Source of the DNA: Moringa oleifera
Lineage: Eukaryota > Streptophyta > Magnoliopsida > Brassicales > Moringaceae
Length of the DNA stretch: 64,000 bases
NCBI GenBank assembly: GCA_021397835.1
Contig: JAJFZO010000862.1
Location: 262,501-326,500 of the forward strand
Reading direction: 5' to 3'
The position numbers and the translations under genes are program-made. The first letter of the stretch is position 1. The number at the start of each line of letters is the position of its first letter. Positions 32,566-43,543 of the stretch are shown one piece after another. Under the pieces are notes generated by a model. The model searched no databases. It was given only the letters and a program-made list of their open reading frames with translations, and was not told the DNA's origin.

Positions 32566-35171
32566 TTAGCTTCACCGCCATATCGTCGAGCTTGTGTAGC
32601 CACATCCCAGCTCATTATCCCATGATTTTTCCCATTTCATTGCCCATGTTTTTCCCATCGATGAGGCCTTGGCAGCAGGGGTGTCACACCTTGCCCAGGC
32701 CAGCAGTGTGGCTCGCTCCTTGCTAACGGTCGACGATTGTGTCGTCGATCGCGCTACGTAACGAGCCCGCCTACGCAAGCCTGAGTGTCGAGATTCAACC
32801 CCACGTCCACCGCCTCGAGGGCCTGCGACGAAGCACTCTGCATGCTCGAAATTGCCCACGTTTTTTCGACCGATGAGGCCTTGGCAGCAGGGGTGTCACG
32901 CCTTGCCCAGGCTGGCCGTGTGGCTAGCTTGTTGCTAACGGTCGACGATCGTGTCGTCGATCGCGCTGCGCAACGAGGCCGCCTAGGCAAGACTAAGCGT
33001 CGGGATCTAACCCGACGTTCGTCGCCTCGAGGGACTACGATGATGCACCCCGCACGCTCGAAATTCCCCCAAACAATTTGGCCCTCGCGTAGCATGCATC
33101 ATCGTTAGCTTCACCGGCCACACCGTCGAGCTTGTGTAGCCACATCCCAACTCATTATCCCGCGATTTTTCTCATTTTGTTGCCCATCTTTTTCCCATCG
33201 ATCAGGCCTTGGCAACAGGGGTGTCACGCCTTTCCAAGGCAGGCCGTGTGGCTCACTCGTTGCTGACAGTTGACGATCGTGTCGTCGATCGCGCTGCACT
33301 ACGAGTCCGCCTAGGCAAGACTAAGCGTCTGGATCTAACCCGACATCCGTCGCCTCGAGGGACTGCGATGAAGCACCCCGCATGCTCGAAATTCTCCCTA
33401 ACTATTTTGCCCTCGCGTAGCATGCATCATCGTTAGCTTCACCGCCACATCGTCGAGCTTGTGTAGCCACATCCCAGCTCATTATCCCACGATTTTCCTC
33501 TTTTTGTTGCCCATGATTTTCCCATCGATGAGGCCTTGGTAGCAGGGGTGTCACGCCTTGCCCAGGCTGGCCGTGTGGCTTGCTCATTGCTAACGATCGA
33601 CGATCATGTCGTCGATCGTGCTGCGCAACGAGTCTGCCTAGGCAATCCTGGGCATCAGGATCTAGCCACGCGTCCGCCGCCTCGAGGGCCTGCGACGAAG
33701 CACTCCCCGAGCTGGCAATCCGCCCAGCGATTTGGCCCTCGCGTAGCATGCATAATCGTTAGCTTCGCCGTCCACACCGTCGAGTTTGTCTAGCCACATC
33801 CCAGCTCATTATCCCACAACTTCTCTCGTTTCGCTGCCCACGTTTTTCCCAACGATGAGGCCTTGGCAATAGGGTTGTCACGCCTTGCCCAGGCTGGCCG
33901 TGTGGCTCGCTCGTTGCTAACGGTCGACGATTGTGTCGTCGATCGCGCAGCGCAATGAGTCCGCCTAGGCAAGACTAAGCGTCGGGATCTAACCCGATGT
34001 CCGTTGCCTCGAGGGACTACGATGAAGCACCCCGCATGCTCGAAATTCCCCCAAACGATTTAACCCTCGCGGAGCATGCATCATCGTTAGCTTCACCGGC
34101 CACAATGTCGAGCTTGTGCAGCCACATCCCAGCTCATTATCCCACGATTTTTCTCATTTTGTTGCCAATGTTTTTCCCATTGAAGAGGCATTGGCAGCAG
34201 GGGTGTCACGCCTTGCCCAGGTCGGCCGTGTGGCTCGCTCGTTGCTAACGGTCGACGATCGTGTCGTCGATCGCGCTGCGCAACGAGTCCGCCTAAGCAA
34301 GACTAAGCGTCTGGATCTAACCCAACGTTCGTCGCCTCGAGGGACTGCGATGAAGCACCCCGCATGCTCGAAATTCCCCCCAACAATTTTGCCCTCACGT
34401 AGCATGCATCATCGTTAGCTTCACCGCCCACACCGTCGAGCTTGTGTAGCTACATCCCAGCACATTATCCCACGATTCTTCTCATTTCGTTGCCCATGTT
34501 TTTCCTATCAATGAGGCCTTGGCAGAAGGGGTCTCACGTCTTACCCAGGCTGGCCGTGTGGCTTGCCCATTACTAACGGCCGATAATCGTGTCGTCGATT
34601 GTGTTGCGCATCGAGTCCATCTAGGCAAGCCTAGGCGTCGGGATCCTGCCCCTCGTCTGCCGCTCGAGGGCCTGCGACGAAGCACTCCGCATGCTCGAAA
34701 TCCCCCCAGCGATTTGGCCCTCGCATAGCATGCATCATCATTAGCTTCGCGATCCACACCATCGAGTTTGTCTAGCCACATCCTAGCTCATTATCCCACA
34801 ATTTCTCTCGTTTCGTTGCCCACGTTTTTCCCACCGATGAGGCCTTGGTAGCAGGGGTGTCACGCCTTGCCCAGGCTGGCCGTGTGGCTCGCGTGTGCTA
34901 ACGGTCGACGATCGTGTCATCGATCGCGCTGCGCAACGAGTCTGCCTAGGCAAGACTAACCGTCGGGATCTAACCCGACGTCCGTCGCCTTGAGGGACTG
35001 CGATGAAGCACCCCGCATGCTCGAAATTGCCCCAAACGATTTGGCCCTCGCGTAGCATGCATCATTGTTTGCTTCGCCGCCCATACCGTCGAGTTTGTGT
35101 AGCCGCATCCCAGCTCATTATCCCATAATTTCTCTCCTTTCGTTGCCCACGTTTTTTCGACCGATGAGGCC
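32566..35171 (+). repeat. Satellite B, 3,814-bp-offset duplication, copy 2
   Basis: Second copy of 28,752-31,510 in the same orientation. Single-base differences from copy 1 are scattered. One difference is a base loss in CTCGCGTGTGCTAACGG near 34,890, where copy 1 reads GCGTGTTGCTAACGG. Its right end passes without a break into the pentamer block. Confidence 0.88.
32669..32880 (+). repeat. Truncated satellite B unit (212 bp), copy 3
   Basis: Third copy of the same deletion join (near 32,850), 3,814 bp downstream of copy 2. Its presence shows that the defective unit was carried along in the segmental duplication. Confidence 0.9.
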
Positions 35172-38100
35172 TTGGCAGCAGGGGTGCCACGCCTTGCCCA
35201 GGCTGGCCGTGTGGCTCGCTCGTTGCTAACGGTCGACGATCGTGTCGTCGATCGCGCTGCGCAACGAGGCCGCCTAGGCAAGACTAAGCGTCGGGATCTA
35301 ACCCGACGTCCGTCGCCTCGAGGGACTGCGATGAAGCACTCAGCATCCTCGAAATTCCCCCAAACGATTTGGCCCTCGCGTAGCATGCATCACCGTTAGC
35401 TTCGCCGCCCCACCGTCGAGCATGTGTAGCCACATCCCAGCTCATTATCCCACGATTTTTCTCATTTTGTTGCCCATGATTTTCCCATCGATGAGGCCTT
35501 GGCAGCAGGGGTGTCACGCCTTGCCCAGGCTGGCAGTGTGGCTTGCTCATTGCTAACGATCGACGATCATGTCATCGATCGTGCTGCGCAACGAGTCTGC
35601 CTAGGCAAGCCTGGGCATCAGGATCTAGCCACGCATCCGCCCCCTCGAGGGCCTGCGACAAAGCACTCCCCGTGCTGGCAATCCGCCCAGCGATTTGGCC
35701 CTCGCGTAGCATGCATAATTGTTAGCTTCGCCGTCCACACCGTCGAGTTTGTCTAGCCACATCCCAGCTCATTATCCCACAACTTCTCTCGTTTCGTTGC
35801 CCACGTTTTACCCACCGATGAGGCCTTGGCAGCAGCAATGTCACGCCTTGCCCAGGCTGGCCGCGTGGCTCGCTCATTGCTAACGGTCGACGATCATGTC
35901 GTCAATCGCGCTGCGCAACGAGTCTGCCTAGGCAAGCCTGAGCATCGAAATCAAACCCCACGTCCGCCGCCTCGAGGGCCTACGACGAAGCACTCCGCAT
36001 GCTCGAAATTCCCCCCAACGATTTGGCAATCGTGTAGCATGCATCATTGTTAGCTTTACCGCCCACATCGTCGAGCTTGTGTAGCCACATCCCAGCTCAT
36101 TATCCCACAATTTTTCTCATTTCGTTGCCCATGTCTTTCCCATCGATGAGGCCTTGGTAGCAGGGGTGTCACGCCTTGCCCAGGCTGGCCGTGTGGCTTG
36201 CTCATTGCTAACGGTCGACTATCGTGTCGTCGATCGCGCTGCGCAACGAATCCGGCTAAGCAAGCTTGGGCGTCGGGATCCAGCCCCGTGTCCGCCGCCT
36301 CGAGGGCCTGCGACGAAGCACTCCGCATGCTGGAAATCCCCCCAGCGATTTGGCCCTCGCGTAGCATGCATCATCGTTAGCTTCGCGGTCCACACCATCG
36401 AGTTTGTCTAGCCACATCCTAGCTCATTATCCCACAATTTCTCTCGTTTCGTTGCCCACGTTTTTCCCACCGATGAGGCCTTGGCAGCAGGGGTGTCACG
36501 CCTTGCCCAGGCTGGCCGTGTGGCTCGCGTGTTGCTAACGGTCGACGATCGTGTCGTCGATCGCGCTGCGCAACGAGTCTACCTAGGCAAGACTAACCGT
36601 CGGGATCTAACCCGACGTCCGTCGCCTTGAGGGACTGCGATGAAGCACCCCGCATGCTCGAAATTGCCCCAAACGATTTGGCCCTCGCGTAGCATGCATC
36701 ATCGTTTGCTTCGCCGCCCATACCGTCGAGTTTGTGTAGCCGCATCCCAGCTCATTATCCCATAATTTCTCTCCTTTCGTTGCCCACGTTTTTTCGACCG
36801 ATGAGGCCTTGGCAGCAGGGGTGTCACGCCTTGCCCAGGCTGGCCGTGTGGCTCCTCGTTGCTAACGGTCGACGATCGTGTCGTCGATTGCGCTGCGCAA
36901 CGAGGCCGCCTAGGCAAGACTAAGCGTCGGGATCTAACCCGACGTCCGTCGCCTCGAGGGACTGCGATGAAGCACTCAGCATCCTCGAAATTCCCCCAAA
37001 CGATTTGGCCCTCGCGTAGCATGCATCATCGTTAGCTTCGCCGCCCCACCGTCGAGCATGTGTAGCCACATCCCAGCTCATTATCCCACGATTTTTCTCA
37101 TTTTGTTGCCCATGATTTTCCCATCGATGAGGCCTTGGCAGCAGGGGTGTCACGCCTTGCCCAGGCTGGCCGTGTGGCTTGCTCATTGCTAACGATCGAC
37201 AATCATGTCGTCGATCGTGCTGCGCAACGAGTCTGCCTAGGCAAGCCTGGGCATCAGGATCTAGCCACGCGTCCGCCGCCTCGAGGGCCTGCGACAAAGC
37301 ACTCCCCGTGCTGGCAATCCGCCCAGCGATTTGGCCCTCGCGTAGCATGCATAATTGTTAGCTTCGCCGTCCACACCATCGAGTTTGTCTAGCCACATCC
37401 CAGCTCATTATCCCACAACTTCTCTCGTTTCGTTGCCCACGTTTTACCCACCGATGTGGCCTTGGCAGCAGTGTCACGCCTTGCCCAGGCTGGCCGCGTG
37501 GCTCGCTCATTGCTAACGATCGACGATCATGTCGTCAATCGCGCTGCGCAACGAGCCTGCCTAGGCAAGCCTGAGCATCGAAATCCAACCCCACGTCCGC
37601 CGCCTCGAGGGCCTATGACGAAGCACTCCGCATGCTCGAAATTCCCCCCAACGATTTGGCAATCGTGTAGCATGCATCATTGTTAGCTTTACCGCCCACA
37701 TCGTCGAGCTTGTGTAGCCACATCCCAGCTCATTATCCCACAATTTTTCTCATTTCGTTGCCCATGTCTTTCCCATCGATGAGGCCTTGGTAGCAGGGGT
37801 GTCACGCCTTGCCCAGGCTGGCCGTGTGGCTTGCTCATTGCTAACGGTCGACTATCGTGTCGTCGATCGCGCTGCGCAACGAATCCGGCTAAGCAAGCTT
37901 GGGCGTCGGGATCCTGCCCCGCGTCCGCCGCCTCGAGGGCCTGCGACGAAGCACTCCGCAAGCTGGAAATCCCCCCAGCGATTTGGCCCTCGCGTAGCAT
38001 GCATCATCGTTAGCTTCGCGGTCCACACCATCGAGTTTGTCTAGCCACATCCTAGCTCATTATCCCACAATTTCTCTCGTTTCGTTGCCCACGTTTTTCC

Positions 38101-38767
38101 CACCGATGAGGCCTTGGTAGCAGGGGTGTCACGCCTTGCCCAGGCTGGCCGTGTGGCTCGCGTGTGCTAACGGTCGACGATCGTGTCATCGATCGCGCTG
38201 CGCAACGAGTCTGCCTAGGCAAGACTAACCGTCGGGATCTAACCCGACGTCCGTCGCCTTGAGGGACTGCGATGAAGCACCCCGCATGCTCGAAATTGCC
38301 CCAAACGATTTGGCCCTCGCGTAGCATGCATCATCGTTTGCTTCGCCGCCCATACCGTCGAGTTTGTGTAGCCGCATCCTAGCTCATTATCCCATAATTT
38401 CTCTCCTTTCGTTGCCCACGTTTTTTCGACCGATGAGGCCTTGGCAGCAGGGGTGTTACGCCTTGCCCAGGCTGGCCGTGTGGCTCGCTCGTTGCTAACG
38501 GTCGACGATCGTGTCGTCGATTGCGCTGCGCAACGAGGCCGCCTAGGCAAGACTAAGCGTCGGGATCTAACCCGACGTCCGTCGCCTCGAGGGACTGCGA
38601 TGAAGCACTCAGCATCCTCGAAATTCCCCCAAACGATTTGGCCCTCGCGTAGCATGCATCATCGTTAGCTTCGCCGCCCCACCGTCGAGCATGTGTAGCC
38701 ACATTCCAGCTCATTATCCCACGATTTTTCTCATTTTGTTGCCCATGATTTTCCCATCGATGAGGCC
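35172..38767 (+). repeat. Satellite B pentamer higher-order repeat, block a (about 1,635 bp)
   Basis: Five-unit copies run 35,172-36,808 (1,637 bp) and 36,809-38,440 (1,632 bp), with a third starting at 38,441 and losing similarity in its second unit. Shared private variants include CACTCCCCGTGCTGGCAATCC, CCTTGGCAGCAG followed by TGTCACG after ACCCACCGATG, GGCAATCGTGTAGCATGC and GAATCCGGCTAAGCAAGC. One unit at 37,462 lacks about 7 bp of the GCAATGTC stretch. The block is joined directly to the 3,814-bp duplication, whose last unit is its first. Confidence 0.9.
36154..36480 (+). repeat. Satellite B unit, subtype 3 exemplar (327 bp)
   Basis: Diagnostic words are GGCTTGCTCATTGC, GGCGTCGGGATCCAGCCCCG, GCATGCTGGAAATCCCCCC, AGCGATTTGGCC, GAGTTTGTCTAGCC and CCCACAATTTCTCTCGTTTC. 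The CGTCGGG/CCCGACG stem is broken. Subtype 3 dominates after about 35 kb. Confidence 0.75.
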
Positions 38768-41700
38768 TTGGCAGCAGGGGTGTCACGCCTTGCCTAGGCT
38801 GGCTGTGTGGCTTGCTCATTGCTAATGGTCGACGATCGTGTCGTCGATCGCGCTGCGCAACGAGTCTGCCTAGGCAAGCCTGGGCGTCGGGATCCAGCCA
38901 CGCGTCCGCCGCCTCGAGGGCCTGTGACGGAGCACTCTGCATGCTGGAAATCCCCCCAGCGATTTGGCCCTCGCGTAGCATGCATCATCGTTAGCTTCGC
39001 CGTCCACACCGTCGAGTTTGTCTAGCCACATGCCAGCTCATTATCCCATAATTTCTCTCCTTTCGTTGCCCACGTTTTACCCACCGATGAGGCCTTGGCA
39101 GCAGCGGTGTCACGCCTTGCCCAGGCTGGCCGTGTGGCTCGCTCGTTGCTACCGGCCGACGATCGTGTTGTCGATCACGCTGCGCAACGAGTCCGCCTAG
39201 GCAAGCCTGAGCGTCGGAATCTAACCCCACGTCCGCCGCCTCGAGGGCCTGCGATGAAGCACTCCGCATGCTCGAAATTCCCCCCAACGATTTGGCCCAG
39301 GCATAGCATCCATCATCGTTAGCTTCATCGCCTACACCATCGAGCTTGTGTAGGCACATCCCAACTCATTATCCCATGTTTTTTCTCATTTCGTTGCCCA
39401 CGTTTTTTCCATCGATGAGGCCTTGGCAGCAGGGGTGTCACCCCTTGCCCAGGCTGGCCGTGTGGCTCACTCATTGCTAATGGTCGACGATGGTGTCGTC
39501 GATCGCGCTGCGCAACGAGTCCTCCTAGGCAAGCTTGGGCGTCGGGATCCAGCCCCGCGTCCGCCGCCTCGAGGGCCTGCGATGAAGCATTTCGCATGCT
39601 CGAAATTCCCCCCAACTGTTTGGCCGTCGCGTAGCATGCATCATCGTTAGCTTCACCGCCCACACGGCCGAGCTTGTGTAGCCACATCCCAGCTCATTAT
39701 CCCACGATTCTTCCCATTTCGTTGCCCATGTTTTTTCCATCGATGAGGCCTTGGCAGTAGGGGTGTCACACCTTGCCCAGGCTAGCCGTGTGGCTTGCCC
39801 ATTGCTATCGACCGACAATCGTGTCGGCGATCGCGCTGCACAACGAGTCCGCCTAGGCAAGTCTTGGCATCGGGAGCCAGCCCCGCGTCCACCGCCTCGA
39901 GGGCCTGCGACGAAGCACTCCGGATTCTCGAAGTCCCCCCATCGATTTGGGCCTCGCGTAGCATGCATCATCGTTAGCTTCGCCTCCCAAACCGTCGAGT
40001 TCGTCTAGCTACATCCCAGCTCATTATCCCACATTTTCTCTCATTTCGTTGCCCACATTTTTCCCACCGATGAGGCCTTGGCAGTAAGGGTGTCACGCCT
40101 TGCCCAGGCTGGCCGTGTGGCTCGCTCGTTGCTCACGGCCGACGATTATGTCATCGATCGCGCTGCGCAACGAGTCTGCCTAGTCAAGCCTGAGCGGGAT
40201 CTAACCCGACGTCCGTCGCCTCGAGGACCTGCGATGAAGCACTCTGTATGCCTGAAATTCCCCCAAACGATTTGGCCCTCACGTAGCATGCATCATCCTT
40301 AGCTTCGCAGCCGCACCGTCGAGCTTGTGTAGCCACATCCCAGCTCATTATCCCACGATTTTTCTCATTGTGTTGCCCATGTTTTTCCCATCGATGAGGC
40401 CTTGGCAGCAGGGGTGTCACGCCTTGCCCAGGCTGGCCGTGTGGCTTGCTCATTGCTAACGGTCGACGATCGTGTCGTCGATCGCATTGCGCAACGAGTC
40501 TGCCTATGCAAGCCTGGGCGTTGGGATCCAGCCACGCGTCCACCGCCTCGAGGGCCTGCGACGAAGCACTCCGCATGCTGGAAATCCCCCCAGCAATTTG
40601 GCCCTCGCGTAGCATGCATCATCGTTAGCTTCGCCGTCCACACCATCGAGTTTGTCTAGCCACATCCCAGCTCATTATCCCACAATTTCTCTCCTTTCTT
40701 TGCCCACGTTTTACCCACCGATGAGGCCTTGGCAGCTGCGGTGTCACGCCTTGCCCAGGCTGGCCGTGTGGCTCGCTCGTTGCTACCGGCCGACGATCGT
40801 GTTGTCGATCACGCTGCGCAACGAGTCCGCCTAGGCAAGCCTGAGCGTCGGAATCCAACCCCACGTCCGCCGCCTCGAGGGCCTACGACGAAGCACTCCG
40901 CATGCTCAAAATTCCCCCCAACGATTTGGCCCAGGCGTAGCATCCATCATCGTTCGCTTCATCGCCTACACCATCGAGCTTGTGTAGCCACATCCCAACT
41001 CATTATCCCATGTTTTTTCTCATTTTGTTGCCCACGTTTTTTCCATTGATGAGGCCTTGGCAGCAGGGGTGTCACCCCTTGCCCAGGCTGGCCATGTGGC
41101 CCACTCATTGCTAATGGTCGACGATGGTGTCGTCGATCGCGCTGCGCAACTAGTCCTCCTAGGCAAGCTTGGGCATCGGGATCCAGCCCCGCGTTCGCCG
41201 CCTCGAGGGCCTGCAACGAAGCATTTCGCATGCTCGAAATTCCCCCCAACTATTTGGCCGTCGCGTAGCATGCATCATCGTTAGCTTCACCGCCCACACG
41301 GCCGAGCTTTTGTAGCTACATCCCAGCTCATTATCCCACGATTCTTCCCATTTCGTTGCCCATGTTTTTTCCATCGATGAGGCCTTGGCAGTAGGGGTGT
41401 CACGCCTTGCCCAGGCTGGCCGTGTGGCTTGCCCATTGCTAACGGCCGACAATCGTGTCGGCGATCGTGCTGCGCAACGAGTCCGCCTAGGCAAGTCTTG
41501 GCATCGGGAGCCAGCCCCGCGTCCGCCGCCTCGAGGGCCTGCGACGAAGCACTCCGGATTCTCGAAATCCCCCTATCGATTTGGGCCTCGCGTAGCATGC
41601 ATCATCGTTAGCTTCGTCGCCCAAACCGTTGAGTTCGTCTAGCCACATCCCAGCTCATTATCCTACAATTTCTCTCGTTTCGTTGCCCACATTTTTCCCA

Positions 41701-43346
41701 CCGATGAGGCCTTGGCAGTAAGGGTGTCACGCCTTGCCCAGGCTGGCCGTGTGGCTCGCTCGTTGCTCACGGCCGACGATTATGTCGTCGATCGCGCTGC
41801 GCAACGAGTCCGCCTAGTCAAGCCTGAGCGTCGGGATCTAACCCGACGTCCGTCGCCTCGAGGACCTGCGATGAAGCACTCCGCATGCTCGAAATTCCCC
41901 CAAACGATTTGGCCCTCGCGTAGCATGCATCATCCTTAGCTTCGCAGCCGTACCATCGAGCTTGTGTAGCCACATCCCAGCTCGTTATCCCACGATTTCT
42001 CTCATTTCGTTGCCCATTTTTTCCATCGATGAGGCCTTGGCAGCAGGGGTGTCACGCCTTGCCAAGGCTGGCTGTGTGGCTTGCTCATTGCTAATGGTCG
42101 ACGATCGTGTCGTCGATCGCGCTGCGCAACGAGTCTGCCTAGTCAAGCCTGGGCGTCGGGATCCAGCCACGCATCCGCCGCCTCGAGGGCCTGTGACGGA
42201 GCACTCCGCATGCTGGAAATCCCCCCAGCGATTTGGCCCTCGCGTAGCATGCATCATCGTTAGCTTCGCCGTCCACACCGTCGAGTTTGTCTAGCCACAT
42301 GCCAGCTCATTATCCCATAATTTCTCTCCTTTCATTGCCCACGTTTTACCCACCGATGAGGCCTTGGCAGCAGCGGTGTCACGCCTTGCCCAGGCTGGCC
42401 GTGTGGCTCGCTCGTTGCTACCGGCCGACGATCGTGTTGTCGATCACGCTGCGCAACGAGTCCGCCTAGGCAAGCCTGAGCGTCGGAATCCAACCCCACG
42501 TCCGCCGCCTCGAGGGCCTGCGACGAAGCACTCCGCATCCTTGAAATTCCCCCCAACGATTTGGCCCAGGTGAAGCATCCATCATCGTTAGCTTCATCGC
42601 CTACACCATCGAGCTTGTGTAGCCACATCCCAGCTCATTATCCCATGTTTTTTCTCATTTCGTTGCCCACGTTTTTTCCATCGATGAGGCCTTGGCAGCA
42701 GGGGTGTCACCCCTTGCCCAGGCTGGCCGTGTGGCTCACTCATTGCTAATGGTCGACGATGGTGTCGTCGATCGCGCTGCACAACGAGTCCTCCCAGGCA
42801 AGCTTGGGCGTCGAGATCCAGCCCCGCGTCCCCCGCCTCGAGGGCCTGCGACGAAGCATTTCGCATGCTCGAAATTCCCCCCAACTATTTGGCCGTCGCG
42901 TAGCATGCATCATCGTTAGCTTCACCGCCCACACGGCCGAGCTTTTGTAGCTACATCCCAGCTCATTATCCCACGATTCTTCCCATTTCGTTGCCCATGT
43001 TTTTGCCATCGATGAGGCCTTGGCAGTAGGGGTGTCACGCCTCGCCCAGGCTGGCCGTGTGGCTTGCCCATTGCTAACGGCCGACAATCGTGTCGTCGAT
43101 CGCGCTGCGCAACGAGTCCGCCTAGGCAAGTCTTGGCATCGGGATCCAGCCCCGCGTTCGTCGACTCGAGGGCTTGCGACGAAGCACTCCGGATTCTCGA
43201 AATCCCCCCATCGATTTGGGCCTCGCGTAGCATGCATCATCGTTAGCTTCGCCGCCCAAACCGTCGAGTTCGTCTAGCCACATCCCTGCTCATTATCCCA
43301 CAATTTCTCTCCTTTCGTTGCCCACATTTTTCCCACCGATGAGGCC
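38768..43346 (+). repeat. Satellite B pentamer higher-order repeat, block b (1,634-1,635 bp)
   Basis: Copies run 38,768-40,401 (1,634 bp), 40,402-42,036 (1,635 bp) and 42,037-43,346 (four of five units, then a truncated fifth). Unit order is constant. Private variants are GGTGTCACCCCTTGCCC with GACGATGGTGTCG, GGCCCAGGCGTAGCATCC, CACACGGCCGAGC, GGATTCTCGAAATCCCCC and GGTGTCACGCC with TGCTCACGGCC. It is a different set of five units from block a, although the period is the same. Confidence 0.92.
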
Positions 43347-43543
43347 TTGGCAAGTCTTGGTATCGGGATCCACCGATGAAGTACTCAACATGCTCGAAAT
43401 TCCCCTAAACGATTTGGCCCTCGCGTAGCATGCATCATCGTTAGCTTCGCCGCCACACCGTCGAGCCTTTGTAGTTACATCCCAGCTCATTATCCCATGA
43501 TTTTTCTCATTTCGTTGCCCATGTTTTTGCCATCGATGAGGCC
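43347..43543 (+). repeat. Truncated satellite B unit (197 bp)
   Basis: GGCCTTGGCAAGTCTTGG joins the start of the unit to its middle. GGCA occurs at both ends of the missing segment (CTTGGCAG and CTAGGCAA), so the deletion has 4-bp microhomology. A second gap follows, with GGGATCCACCGATGAAG lacking CAGCCCCG to CCTG. It interrupts the fifth unit of the pentamer and ends that block. Confidence 0.85.
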
